Assembly (NCBI GenBank): GCA_902536385.1 | Contig: CACAWY010000001.1 | Location: forward strand, 88,458-152,457 | Direction: 5' to 3' | DNA: 64,000 bases | DNA from: an uncultured Pelagibacteraceae bacterium | GTDB lineage: Bacteria; Pseudomonadota; Alphaproteobacteria; Pelagibacterales; Pelagibacteraceae | Shown: in pieces, positions 18,103 to 27,782 of the stretch | How the letters are laid out: each line of letters opens with the position of its first letter | How positions within the stretch are numbered: position 1 is the first letter of the stretch | Program-made: the position numbers and the translations under genes | The notes under the pieces: model-generated | Seen by the model: only the letters and a program-made list of their open reading frames with translations | What the model was told of the DNA's origin: nothing | Database searches by the model: none

Positions 18103-18876
18103 TTGAAAAATGATTTTTTAAAAATATCAAATAAAAAACTTAAGTCCAGATTAATTGTTGGTACTGGAAAATATAAAAATTTTAAGGAAACTGCTCAAGC
18201 CATCAAAGCTTCCGGTGCAGACATGGTTACAGTTGCAGTAAGACGTGTTAATATAACAGATAAAAAAAAACCATTATTAACAGATTACATTAATCCAAAA
18301 AAAATTATTTTATTACCAAATACTGCCGGATGTTATAGCTCAGAAGAAGCCTTAAGAACATTACGGCTTGCTAGAGAGATGGGCGGGTGGAAATTAGTTA
18401 AGTTAGAGGTTCTTGGAGATAAAAAAACACTTTATCCAAATATGATCGAAACAATTAAATCGACAAAAATTTTGGTAAAAGAGGGATTTAAAGTGATGGT
18501 ATACTGTACAGACGATCCTTTATTAGCAAAAAAATTAGAGGATTCAGGAGCATCTGCAATAATGCCTTTAGCTTCACCGATAGGCTCAGGACTTGGATTG
18601 CAAAATAAAGTAAATATTTCTTTAATTATTAAAAAATCTAAAGTTCCAGTCATAGTTGATGCAGGAATTGGAACAGCTTCTGACGCAACAATTGCAATGG
18701 AATTAGGCTGCGATGGAGTGCTTATTAATAGTGCAATAGCAAATTCAAAAAATCCAATTATAATGGCTAAGGCATTTAAAGATGCAGTTATATCAGGAAG
18801 AAATTCTTTTTTGGCGGGCAGAATGAAGAAAAAATTTTTTGCTTCACCAAGCTCTCCATTGAAGGGTTTAATTTAA
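18103..18876 (+). CDS. thiG: Thiazole synthase ThiG
   Basis: A ThiG (alpha/beta barrel) of about 257 residues. It makes the thiazole phosphate of thiamine from deoxyxylulose phosphate, dehydroglycine and ThiS thiocarboxylate. Family landmarks are [11 protein letters not shown] near the start, the catalytic-Lys segment [20 protein letters not shown] and the terminal SSPLKGLI. I place the start at the TTG at 18103, just after the thiS stop and preceded by the GGTGG-rich end of thiS; GTG codons at 18091 or 18094 overlapping thiS are alternatives. No thiC, thiF or thiO gene lies nearby. The 3' end overlaps the RNase E/G gene by 9 nt. Confidence 0.92.
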   Translation: MKNDFLKISNKKLKSRLIVGTGKYKNFKETAQAIKASGADMVTVAVRRVNITDKKKPLLTDYINPKKIILLPNTAGCYSSEEALRTLRLAREMGGWKLVKLEVLGDKKTLYPNMIETIKSTKILVKEGFKVMVYCTDDPLLAKKLEDSGASAIMPLASPIGSGLGLQNKVNISLIIKKSKVPVIVDAGIGTASDATIAMELGCDGVLINSAIANSKNPIIMAKAFKDAVISGRNSFLAGRMKKKFFASPSSPLKGLI

Positions 18877-20727
18877 CTTTTTTTTTCTCCGTATCCATAA
18901 AGTTCTTAATATTTTTTTTGTTTTAACCTTCTTGTTAATCGACTTAGTTTTCTTTGATTGTTTTATATCTTTGATCTTAATTTTTTTGATTTCCTCTTTA
19001 AATTTTACTCCTTTGAAATTTTCAAATGAATTTATTATTTTCTTTGATTTATTTAATAATTCAATTTTATATTCTGGTATTATGAATTTTTCATCTGATA
19101 AAATCTCGAATTTAAGTGAATATTTTTTTTGAAAGTATTTTAACTCTTCTACAAAACTATTTTCTATAAGCAATTTAACCTTTTCAGGCACGTAAGTTTT
19201 GATTAATTTAACCTTATCGGTAAAAGCTAAATGTTGTATCTTTTTAATAATTTTTTGCGCAAAAGACTCAAAAGATAATTGTGTTTCCCATTTAATAGAT
19301 CCCTCTCTTAATCTTTGTCTTGTCATTTCAAGAAGACCAAAATTGCTAATCCTTCCAATTTGGATTCTTGCTCTATCTTTTCTTATACTCTCTCTCATTT
19401 TTTTTTCTACTATTCGTCTATTGTAAAAATTCATCATATCAATAAAATCTATTACAATAAGTCCAGATAAATCTCTCAACTTAATTTGGTGGGCTATTTC
19501 TTCTGCTGCTTCAAGATTTGTATTTAAAGCAGTTTTCTCAATATTGATCTGTTTTGTTGATTGGCCGGAATTAATATCAATTGCTACTAAAGCTTCAGTT
19601 GGATTAATGACTAGATACCCTCCGGATTTAAGCTTAACAGTTGGCTCATAAATATTATTTAATTCCTTTTCAATTTTTGCATCATGGAAAAGTGGAATTT
19701 TACCGCGGTATTTTTTAATATTTTTTAAATATTTAGGCATAAGGTCCTTCATAAATTTTTTTGCTTTTTGATAAGCTTCATTTCCCTCTATGTAGATATT
19801 TTTTGTTTCATTATCGTAAATATCTCTTAAAGTTCTTTTTATAATATCTCCCTCTTCATAAACTAAAGAGGGCGCATTAGACTCTAAAGCTTTATCCTTT
19901 ATCGTCTCCCAAGTTTTCAAAGTACTTTGAAAATCTTTCTCAATTTCATTTTTGGTTTTATTTGCACCTGCAGTTCTAACAATCACCCCCATACTTTTTG
20001 GAATTTGAATTTCAGAAAGAATATCTCTTATTTTTTGCCGATCTATAGAATTAAAAATCTTTCTTGATATTCCACCTCCTTTTGGAGTATTTGGCATAAG
20101 AACCATGTACTTCCCAGCCAAAGAAATAAAAGTTGTTAATGCAGCCCCTTTTTGTCCTCTTTCTTCTTTTATAACTTGCACAAGTATAACTTGACCTGGT
20201 TTAATAACTTCTTGGATTCTATACCTTTTAATTCCAAATTTTGATTTTACCTCATCTCTATAATTTTTTTTTTGTGTTTCGTTATCTTTACTAATTTTAT
20301 TATTATCTAATTTTTCACTTTCATCTATCTGGTTATTATTAGTTTCCTCAAAGTTTTTTTGATCTATTTGTCCTACATTATTGTTTATTTCATTATTTTC
20401 TTCGGAAGTCTCAACTGCTTTATTTTTTAGGTCCTCCCTTATTTTTTCCTCTGCTATTCTAATTTTTTCTTTATCTTCTGAAGGCAATTGATAATAATCA
20501 GATTGAATATCATTAAATGCAAGAAAACCATGTCTATCTCTTCCAAAGTTTACAAACGCGGCCTGCAAGGAAGGCTCCACTCTACTTATGGTACCGAGAT
20601 AAATATTGTTTTTAAAGTTTAAATTGTTCTTATCTTCAAATTCGTATTCTTCAATTGAATTTTCTGATTTGAGAACAATACGAGTTTCATTCGGATGCGA
20701 AGCATCAATATATAAATTTTTTTCCAT
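18868..20727 (-). CDS. RNase E/G family ribonuclease, cysteine-free
   Basis: A 619-residue endoribonuclease of the RNase E/G family. An S1-type RNA-binding region (about 36-205) is interrupted by a long acidic, Asn-rich insertion (about 100-160). The catalytic DNase I-like domain has the two metal-binding aspartates, D384 in [10 protein letters not shown] and D427 in IVIDFIDM. The region after [12 protein letters not shown], where RNase E normally has the zinc-link CPxC, contains no cysteine, and I find no Cys in the whole protein. The C-terminus is a short Lys-rich tail rather than a large degradosome scaffold. It is divergent from the PBP1A gene. I cannot decide between RNase E and RNase G naming. 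Confidence 0.9.
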   Translation of the reverse strand: MEKNLYIDASHPNETRIVLKSENSIEEYEFEDKNNLNFKNNIYLGTISRVEPSLQAAFVNFGRDRHGFLAFNDIQSDYYQLPSEDKEKIRIAEEKIREDLKNKAVETSEENNEINNNVGQIDQKNFEETNNNQIDESEKLDNNKISKDNETQKKNYRDEVKSKFGIKRYRIQEVIKPGQVILVQVIKEERGQKGAALTTFISLAGKYMVLMPNTPKGGGISRKIFNSIDRQKIRDILSEIQIPKSMGVIVRTAGANKTKNEIEKDFQSTLKTWETIKDKALESNAPSLVYEEGDIIKRTLRDIYDNETKNIYIEGNEAYQKAKKFMKDLMPKYLKNIKKYRGKIPLFHDAKIEKELNNIYEPTVKLKSGGYLVINPTEALVAIDINSGQSTKQINIEKTALNTNLEAAEEIAHQIKLRDLSGLIVIDFIDMMNFYNRRIVEKKMRESIRKDRARIQIGRISNFGLLEMTRQRLREGSIKWETQLSFESFAQKIIKKIQHLAFTDKVKLIKTYVPEKVKLLIENSFVEELKYFQKKYSLKFEILSDEKFIIPEYKIELLNKSKKIINSFENFKGVKFKEEIKKIKIKDIKQSKKTKSINKKVKTKKILRTLWIRRKKKLN

Positions 20728-20869
20728 TTTAATTGAATTCCTTTTAATTTTTTGAAATCTGTAAATTTTATAATTGTCATATTTCTATTTTATACGTTTT
20801 TTAATATAAATACAGTTAATTAAACTCTAAATGCCTAAAGAAAGTCTAATTTATTAATAAAATGAATAA

Positions 20870-23227
20870 ATGTTAAAATTTATCAATTTTTCAGCAAAAT
20901 TTATAATTTCATTCGTTATACTTGTATTATTGTTTAGCTTTTCAACGCTTTGGTACTTTTCTATAGGATTACCGGATTATAAAAAATTATCTAACTACCA
21001 ACCTCCCATCTCAAGTAGAGTTTATTCAGAAGATGGAAAATTAATAGCTGAATATGCTTTGCAAAAAAGACTTTTTGTACCCTACGAGTCTATACCTAAA
21101 AAAGTAATTAATTCATTTCTGTCAGCTGAGGATAAAAATTTTTTTACACATCCAGGGATTGATGCAAAAGGAATTTTAAGGGCAACAATCAAAAATTTAA
21201 AAAATATATCACAAAATAAAAGACTAGAAGGTGCATCAACAATTACTCAGCAGGTAGCAAAAAATTTTCTTTTGAATAACGAAGTATCTTTAAAAAGAAA
21301 AATTAAAGAAGCTATATTAGCTTTCAGAATAGAGAGGGCCTATTCTAAAGAAAGAATTTTAGAACTTTATTTAAATCAAATTTATCTTGGACAAGGAACT
21401 TATGGAATAGCTGCAGCTAGTTTAGAATATTTTGATAAATCAATTAAAGAACTAAACTACCCAGATGCTGCTTTACTAGCAGCACTACCTAAGGCACCTA
21501 GTAAATACAACCCTTATAAATATCCTGAAGTAGGAAAGTTCAGAAGAAATTTAGTTTTAGAAAACTTAAGAGAAAATAACTTTATTTCAAAAAAAGAATT
21601 AGACGAATTTAAAAATTCAAAATTGATTTTAAAAAAAAGAAAAATTGAAATAGTTAATGAAGCAAACTCATATACTGAAGAGGTTAGAAGGTCAGTAAAC
21701 AACAATTATGGTTTTGAAAAACTATATTCTCAAGGATTAAGTATCAAAACTCCTTTAAATATTAATTACCAAAAACAAGCTTTAAATTCTTTAAGAAAAG
21801 GCATAGAGGAATATGATAAAAGACGAGGCTGGAGAGGTCCAATAACTAATAAAATAAAAGATTCAAATTGGAAAAATAGAATTGAAAAATATAAACTAGA
21901 TCCAACTTTATCTTGGCATTTTGCTGAAATTGTTGAGTTTGACAATTCTAAAATCAGATTCAAAACTTTAACGAAAGATACAAACATTTTAGGAACTATT
22001 CAGCTAAATAATTTAAAATGGATATTACAAAAAACCAAAACAATTAATGATAAATTTAAAGTTGGAGACATCATTTTTGTGAAAAAAGAAAAGGATAACT
22101 GGTCTTTAAAACAGTATCCCAAGGTAAATGGAGGGATTGTTGTATTGGACCCTTTTACCGGAAACGTAAAAGCTTTGGTAGGAGGATTTAATTTTAAATC
22201 AAGTGAGTTTAATAGAGTAACTCAAGCAAAAAGACAACCAGGATCAGCTTTTAAACCGATCGTTTATGCTTCAGCTTTAGAAAATGGATTTGCACCAAAC
22301 TCAATAATTTTAGATGCGCCCTTTGTAGAAAGCCAAGGAGTTGGATTAAAAAATTGGAAACCAGAGAATTATGGTAAAAAATTCTATGGACCGACAACTT
22401 TAAGAAAAGGTATTGAATATTCACGAAATTTAATGACAGTAAGAATAGCTAAAATTTTAGGTTTAGAAAAAATTTTGGAATTATCTCAAAAGCTAAATAT
22501 ATATGATGAATTACCAGAGTTATTATCAGTCTCATTAGGAGCAGCTGAAACAAATTTGATAAATTTAACATCAGCATATGCGCCTTTTGTAAATGGTGGA
22601 AAAAAGATAGAGCCCAATTTAATTTCAAGAATTCAAGACAGAAGAGGCCAAACAATATTTAGGATAAAAAGCAGAGAATGTTTAGGCTGTGATAAATTTA
22701 TAAACCAGTCCCAAGATTATCCGATTATCGTAAATAAAAGTGAACGTGTTTTTAGCGAGGAAACTGCTTATCAAATGGTGTCAATTTTAAATGGTGCAGT
22801 TGAAAGAGGCACAGCCAAAAAATTAAGATCTTTAAAATTACCTGTGGCTGGAAAAACTGGAACAACGAATGATAATTTTGATGCTTGGTTTATTGGTTTT
22901 ACATCAAATTTAGTAATTGGAGTTTATATAGGGTATGATAACCCCAGAACACTAGGGAAGTACGAGACAGGTTCTAAAGCAGCGTTACCAATTTTTAAAG
23001 ATTTCATCGAAAATGCATTATTCAAAGAGGATTTTAATAATTTTAAAATACCGAAAAATATCTATCTTACGTCTATTAACTACGATACTGGCATGAAGTC
23101 ATTAGCGGGCGATAAAAAAGTTATTGTTGAAGCTCTTAAAAGAAAAGATATTAACAATTTCGATAATAATAATTTAATTTCAATTGGTGATCGTGATACA
23201 TTAGTTAAATTTAGGCAGTTTTATTAA
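20870..23227 (+). CDS. mrcA: Penicillin-binding protein 1A (bifunctional transglycosylase/transpeptidase)
   Basis: A 785-residue class A PBP with one N-terminal transmembrane helix (about 10-32). The GT51 glycosyltransferase domain has catalytic E87 in SAEDKNFF and the GASTITQQ motif. The transpeptidase domain has the SxxK box S459-A-F-K462, SRN (a SxN box) and K662-T-G-T665. It polymerises and cross-links peptidoglycan. In many alphaproteobacteria the order is rne, an amidase gene, mrcA, prfB; the amidase is absent here. The stop overlaps the prfB start by one base (TAATG). Confidence 0.95.
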   Translation: MLKFINFSAKFIISFVILVLLFSFSTLWYFSIGLPDYKKLSNYQPPISSRVYSEDGKLIAEYALQKRLFVPYESIPKKVINSFLSAEDKNFFTHPGIDAKGILRATIKNLKNISQNKRLEGASTITQQVAKNFLLNNEVSLKRKIKEAILAFRIERAYSKERILELYLNQIYLGQGTYGIAAASLEYFDKSIKELNYPDAALLAALPKAPSKYNPYKYPEVGKFRRNLVLENLRENNFISKKELDEFKNSKLILKKRKIEIVNEANSYTEEVRRSVNNNYGFEKLYSQGLSIKTPLNINYQKQALNSLRKGIEEYDKRRGWRGPITNKIKDSNWKNRIEKYKLDPTLSWHFAEIVEFDNSKIRFKTLTKDTNILGTIQLNNLKWILQKTKTINDKFKVGDIIFVKKEKDNWSLKQYPKVNGGIVVLDPFTGNVKALVGGFNFKSSEFNRVTQAKRQPGSAFKPIVYASALENGFAPNSIILDAPFVESQGVGLKNWKPENYGKKFYGPTTLRKGIEYSRNLMTVRIAKILGLEKILELSQKLNIYDELPELLSVSLGAAETNLINLTSAYAPFVNGGKKIEPNLISRIQDRRGQTIFRIKSRECLGCDKFINQSQDYPIIVNKSERVFSEETAYQMVSILNGAVERGTAKKLRSLKLPVAGKTGTTNDNFDAWFIGFTSNLVIGVYIGYDNPRTLGKYETGSKAALPIFKDFIENALFKEDFNNFKIPKNIYLTSINYDTGMKSLAGDKKVIVEALKRKDINNFDNNNLISIGDRDTLVKFRQFY

Positions 23228-24316
23228 TGGAAAGTTTTGAAAATAAATTATCTAGGATTGAAAATACTCTAAAGAATATAAGGGGGTATCTTTGATAAAA
23301 ACGAGATCAATATTAAATTAGAAGAAATAGAGAAAACTTTACAAGAAGAAAATTTTTGGAAAAACAAAGATCTTGTTAAAAAGACTGTTAAACAAAAAAA
23401 GATTTTTGAAGACATATTAAATTCATATAAAAAAATTAATATTGATGTAAATAATCTAAAAGATTTATTCAAACTGGCGTCTCAAGAAAAAGATGAGGAA
23501 ACAATTAAAGATTGTAACAATAAAATTGAAGAAATAAGATTAAAATTGAGAAGAACTGAGATCAATTGTTTTCTTTCAGGTGAGAATGATGATTTAAATA
23601 TTTTTTTAGAAATTCACGCAGGAGCAGGGGGTACAGAAAGTCAAGACTGGGCAGATATGCTTCGACGTATGTACATGAAGTGGTTTGATAAAAAAGGATA
23701 TAAATATCAAATTATTAGCGAACATCGCGGAGAAGAAGCTGGCATTAAATCATGTACCATCAAGGCAGAAGGAAATTATTTATATGGCTTGATGCGAGCA
23801 GAGTCCGGTGTTCATAGACTTGTTAGGATTTCTCCATTTGATAGCGGAGCAAGGAGACATACTAGTTTTGCAAGTGTTTGGATTTATCCAGCTATTGACG
23901 ATGACATCAACATTAAAATAGATGAAAAAGATTTAAGAATTGATACTTATAGATCAAGTGGCGCTGGTGGCCAACACGTAAATACAACAGATAGCGCTGT
24001 AAGGATCACACACTTACCTACAAAGATTGTAGTTCAATGCCAAAACGAAAGATCCCAACATAAAAATAAAGAAACTTGCTATAAAATGTTAAGAGCAAGA
24101 CTTTATGAAAATGAGATGCAAAAAAGAGAAGAGGAAAATCAAAAAGAACTGAGCAATAAAACAGATATAGGATGGGGGCATCAAATTAGATCATATGTTT
24201 TACAACCATATCAAATGGTTAAAGATTTAAGAAATAAATTAGAAAATACTAACCCAACAAGTGTGCTGGATGGAAATATAGATCAATTTATAGAGGAAGG
24301 TATTAAAAATCGGTAA
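23227..24316 (+). CDS. prfB: Peptide chain release factor 2 (RF2), expressed by programmed +1 frameshift
   Basis: RF2 is encoded in two frames. Codons 1-22 (23227-23292) end at CTT followed by an in-frame TGA at 23293-23295. Shifting +1 at CTT continues at GAT (23294) in the frame that runs to 24316, giving a 362-residue protein, close to the E. coli length of 365. The product has the SPF-type anticodon mimic (SPFDSG) and the catalytic GGQ in GAGGQHVNTT. RF2 terminates at UGA and UAA and regulates itself through this site. It is coupled to mrcA by a 1-nt overlap and to the next gene by another. A search of a single frame would find only the C-terminal part or the tiny N-terminal peptide. Confidence 0.96.
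23281..23296 (+). promoter_or_regulatory. prfB programmed +1 frameshift site
   Basis: The sequence AGGGGGTATCTTTGAT holds an internal Shine-Dalgarno-like AGGGGG, a 3-nt spacer (TAT), the slippery CTT and the UGA stop. It matches the E. coli prfB recoding site exactly through the UGA. The base after UGA is T here rather than the C that makes termination weakest in E. coli. When RF2 is scarce, ribosomes pausing at UGA shift +1 and make full RF2. Confidence 0.95.
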
Positions 24317-26502
24317 TGAAAAAATTTTTACTTATTTTTTTTTTACTTATTTCTGCTATCGTAGTTTTTTTTGTAACTTTACTAGCTACTACTGGAATTA
24401 AAACTACAAAATTTAATTCATTCATTACACAAAAAATAAGTCAGAATAATAAAGAAATTAATCTAAGTTTGAATATTATAAAGTTTAAACTTGACATAAA
24501 AAAACTAAGTTTATTTCTAGAAACAAATAATCCACGAATTGACTACAGAAATGTTTCTATACCCGCAGATGCCATAAGAGTTTATATTGATTTCTTTTCT
24601 TTAATAAAATCTGAAACTGAAATAAAAAAAATTAATTTTGTTCTAAATAAAATTAACATAGATCAATTAAAAAAAATATCTATTTCTTTTAAGCCATCAA
24701 ACTTAAAAAGATTCATTAACAATAATATTGAAAAAGGAATTTTAAATACAGAAATCGAGATATATTTTAAAAACAATCAGTTGGACGATTTTATTGCAAA
24801 AGGAAATATTTTAGATTTGAGAACCAATTTTTTAGATGATTTAATTTTAGAAAATACATCGTTTTCATTCTTTGCAGATAAAAGCGATATACTTATTAAA
24901 AATTTTTACAGCCAAACCAATAGTGTGAAGATAGAAGAAGGTGATATAAAAATTGGTCTATCAAAAGAAATTAAAATTGATAGCAATTTTAAAAGTAAAA
25001 TTAAATTTAACAAAAATATAACCAATAATGATAAGTTTTTTTCTAAATTTGATTATCTTAAAAATTTTTCAGTAATAGAGTCAGAATTATTTAATAAATT
25101 ATCATTAACTTTTGATCAAACTTACAAATTAAAAAACTATGATTATAATAATAACGGAAAGATAATTAAAGCAGAAGTAAATATTAGTAATACTCCAAAA
25201 AACTTTTTTTTAAAGGAGAAGATTAATCAGTTGGTTTTTAAAAACTCAGAAATAAAAACTATTTTAAGCAACAAAAAAAGATCGATTAATCTTTTCGGAG
25301 ATTACTCTTTTGACCAAGATGATTTTCTCTCGTTTAAACTTAAAAATAATACGATTGATGGAATAAATAAACTTAATATAAATGCAGAATTTAAAAAGCC
25401 TATAGAAATTGAGTTAGTAAATTATGAAAAGCCAAAGAATTTAGTTGCTAATATCTCATTTGATCTAGAGAAACAAAAAGATTCTTATATTATTAATGAA
25501 CTTAATTATAAAGAAAATAAAACTTCAATTATTTTAAAGGAAATTAAAATAAGTGAAAATAAATTAAAATCATTAAAAAAAGTTTCAGTCAAAACTTTTG
25601 ATGGTGGTAATAAAAATAATGATTTTTCATTATTATTTGGTAAAAACATTTCGATAAAAGGCACTCTGTTTGATGCTAGTAATTTACAAAAAATTTTAAG
25701 CAATAAATCAGGTAAAAATAATTTTGAAAATTTAAATACAGATATTGAAATTGATATACAAAATATAATTGCGCCTTTATCAGAAAAATTAAAAAATTTT
25801 AAACTTTTAGGAAGAGTTGAAAAAGGAAGTTTCACTAAGATTTCTTCAAAAGGAGATTTTGGAAAAAGTAATTTTTTAGACATTTCAATGAAGAAAAACA
25901 AAAGTGACAATAAAAGATATTTAGAAATTTACTCAGATATTGCGAAACCTCTTTTAACTGAATACAGTTTTTTTAAGGGTTTAAGTGGTGGTAAATTATT
26001 GTACTCTTCAGTGATAGAGGAAAATTCTTTTAAATCAAAACTTCTAATTGAAAATTTTAAAGTTATTAATGCCCCAGGGATGGTAAAATTACTTTCACTT
26101 GCAGATTTGGGAGGGCTGGCAGATTTAGCGGAAGGTGAGGGGATATCTTTCGATATTTTAGAAATAAATATGGAAAAAATAAATGATACATTAAAACTTA
26201 ATGAAATTCTCGCACTCGGACCAAGCGTCTCGGTTTTGATGGAGGGATATCAAGATCCAAATGTGACTAGTTTAAGAGGAACTTTGGTTCCAGCTAAAAC
26301 TTTAAATAAATTGATTTCCAAAATACCAGTTATTGGAGATATAGTTATTCCTAAAGAAGTGGGTGAAGGATTATTTGGAATAAGTTTTAAACTTAAAGGA
26401 CCCCCTGGAAAAGTCAAAACTACAATCAACCCGATAAGAACAATTACTCCACGATTTATTCAAAAAATTATTGACAAAAGAAAAAATTCTAAATTACCTT
26501 GA
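24316..26502 (+). CDS. AsmA/YhdP-like (DUF3971-type) envelope protein
   Basis: A 728-residue protein with one N-terminal membrane anchor (about 4-26) followed by a long beta-strand-rich periplasmic region. The C-terminal 170 residues resemble the AsmA-like C-terminal region of YhdP proteins: FKVINAPGMVKLLSLADLGG, a GPSVSVLMEG segment, and LVPAKTLNKLISKIPVIGDI. AsmA-like proteins are thought to bridge the periplasm and carry phospholipids to the outer membrane; applying that here is inference. It overlaps prfB by 1 nt upstream, so PBP1A, RF2 and this protein form one operon. Its tail overlaps tyrS by 14 nt. Confidence 0.8.
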   Translation: MKKFLLIFFLLISAIVVFFVTLLATTGIKTTKFNSFITQKISQNNKEINLSLNIIKFKLDIKKLSLFLETNNPRIDYRNVSIPADAIRVYIDFFSLIKSETEIKKINFVLNKINIDQLKKISISFKPSNLKRFINNNIEKGILNTEIEIYFKNNQLDDFIAKGNILDLRTNFLDDLILENTSFSFFADKSDILIKNFYSQTNSVKIEEGDIKIGLSKEIKIDSNFKSKIKFNKNITNNDKFFSKFDYLKNFSVIESELFNKLSLTFDQTYKLKNYDYNNNGKIIKAEVNISNTPKNFFLKEKINQLVFKNSEIKTILSNKKRSINLFGDYSFDQDDFLSFKLKNNTIDGINKLNINAEFKKPIEIELVNYEKPKNLVANISFDLEKQKDSYIINELNYKENKTSIILKEIKISENKLKSLKKVSVKTFDGGNKNNDFSLLFGKNISIKGTLFDASNLQKILSNKSGKNNFENLNTDIEIDIQNIIAPLSEKLKNFKLLGRVEKGSFTKISSKGDFGKSNFLDISMKKNKSDNKRYLEIYSDIAKPLLTEYSFFKGLSGGKLLYSSVIEENSFKSKLLIENFKVINAPGMVKLLSLADLGGLADLAEGEGISFDILEINMEKINDTLKLNEILALGPSVSVLMEGYQDPNVTSLRGTLVPAKTLNKLISKIPVIGDIVIPKEVGEGLFGISFKLKGPPGKVKTTINPIRTITPRFIQKIIDKRKNSKLP

Positions 26503-27727
26503 TTAAATAATGTTTCTTTTTTCCTAAAGAAATTTTTAATCTTTTTTCTTTAAAATCATTGTCTTTTATAATTTTTTTATAATCATTTAATAATACATCG
26601 TTTATTTTCATACCCTTATTATCTATTACTCTTCTTGCTTCACTCTTAGACGAAACAACTTTATTTACTGACAAGAAATCTAAAAGATTAATTCCTTTCT
26701 TTAAATCTAATGATCTTACTTCTATTACAGGAAGGTTTGATCCAATACCTTTGCTTTCAAAGGTTTCTTTAGCAGTTTTTTCTGCCTCTTGGGAAGCCTT
26801 AAGTCCATGTAGAATTTTTGTTGCTTTGTTTGCAAGTAAAATCTTGAGATTATTTATATTTTTTTCTTCATTACAAAGTTTTTTGATTTTTTCCTGATTT
26901 ATTTCTGTAAAAAAATTTAAAAACTTTTCAACATCACGATCATCCGTGTTTCTCCAGAACTGCCAATATTCATATGGTGAAAATAATTCTGAATTTAGCC
27001 ATATCGCACCTTTTTCTGTTTTTCCCATTTTAGTTCCAGACGCTAGTGTAATTAAAGGAGATGTTAGCCCAAATGACTCTTTTCTTAAAATTCTTCTGAT
27101 CAAATCAACGCCATTGATAATATTTCCCCATTGATCCGATCCTCCTATTTGCAAGATACAATTATTTTTTTTAAATAAATTGTAAAAATCATATGCTTGT
27201 AATATCATATAATTAAATTCCATATAACTAAGTGATTGTTCTCGATCCAATCTCAATTTGACACTTTCGAATGTTAACATCTTATTTATAGTAAAGTGAC
27301 TCCCGATCTCTCTAAGGAATTTAATATAATTCAACTTAGTGAGCCACTTAGCATTATCCACAAATAAAGGTTTTGTTTTTTTGTTAGAAAAATCAAGAAC
27401 TTTTTTAAAAACATTCTTGATACTTTTAATATTTTTTTTTATTTCATTTTCATTTAGAATTTTTCGAGTATTATCTTTCCCTGACGGATCACCAATTAGT
27501 GTTGTGCCACCACCTAGTAGAACTATTGGACGATGGCCATATTTTTGCATCAATTTCATTATCATTATTTGAAGAAGACTGCCTACGTGCAAGCTACTTG
27601 CTGTGCAGTCAAAGCCTATATAACCTGAAATTGACTTTTTATTACAAATTTCACTTAGTTTTCCAATATCTGTGCATTGACTCAGATATCCGCGAGACTG
27701 CATTTCAATTAGAAATTTATTTTTCAT
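26489..27727 (-). CDS. tyrS: Tyrosyl-tRNA synthetase
   Basis: A 412-residue class I TyrRS. The HIGH-type motif is HVGS in SSLHVGSLLQ, and the KMSKS-type motif is KMGKTEKGA, the form usual for bacterial TyrRS. QIGGSDQWGNI in the tyrosine pocket is also intact. A C-terminal S4-like RNA-binding domain occupies about 340-412. It charges tRNA-Tyr in the cytosol. It stands alone on the minus strand, divergent from anmK and convergent with the AsmA-like gene (14-nt overlap). Confidence 0.97.
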   Translation of the reverse strand: MKNKFLIEMQSRGYLSQCTDIGKLSEICNKKSISGYIGFDCTASSLHVGSLLQIMIMKLMQKYGHRPIVLLGGGTTLIGDPSGKDNTRKILNENEIKKNIKSIKNVFKKVLDFSNKKTKPLFVDNAKWLTKLNYIKFLREIGSHFTINKMLTFESVKLRLDREQSLSYMEFNYMILQAYDFYNLFKKNNCILQIGGSDQWGNIINGVDLIRRILRKESFGLTSPLITLASGTKMGKTEKGAIWLNSELFSPYEYWQFWRNTDDRDVEKFLNFFTEINQEKIKKLCNEEKNINNLKILLANKATKILHGLKASQEAEKTAKETFESKGIGSNLPVIEVRSLDLKKGINLLDFLSVNKVVSSKSEARRVIDNKGMKINDVLLNDYKKIIKDNDFKEKRLKISLGKKKHYLIKVI

Positions 27728-27782
27728 AGCACAATTTGTTTAAACTACTATTATACCAAAATTGTTATAAATAAATAAAAAT

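Noticed and set aside
17861-18130. 89-codon frame antisense to thiS that could pass for a small membrane protein
   Set aside because: The sense strand encodes a clear ThiS with a terminal glycine run, and the hydrophobicity arises from reading Lys/Asn codons backwards.
23227-23546. Possible sequencing error or truncation at the prfB start
   Set aside because: The stop sits in a complete programmed frameshift signal, and the +1 frame gives full-length RF2.
25506-25910. 134-codon open frame antisense to the AsmA-like gene
   Set aside because: Phe/Leu/Ser-rich shadow of an AT-rich coding strand with no family features.
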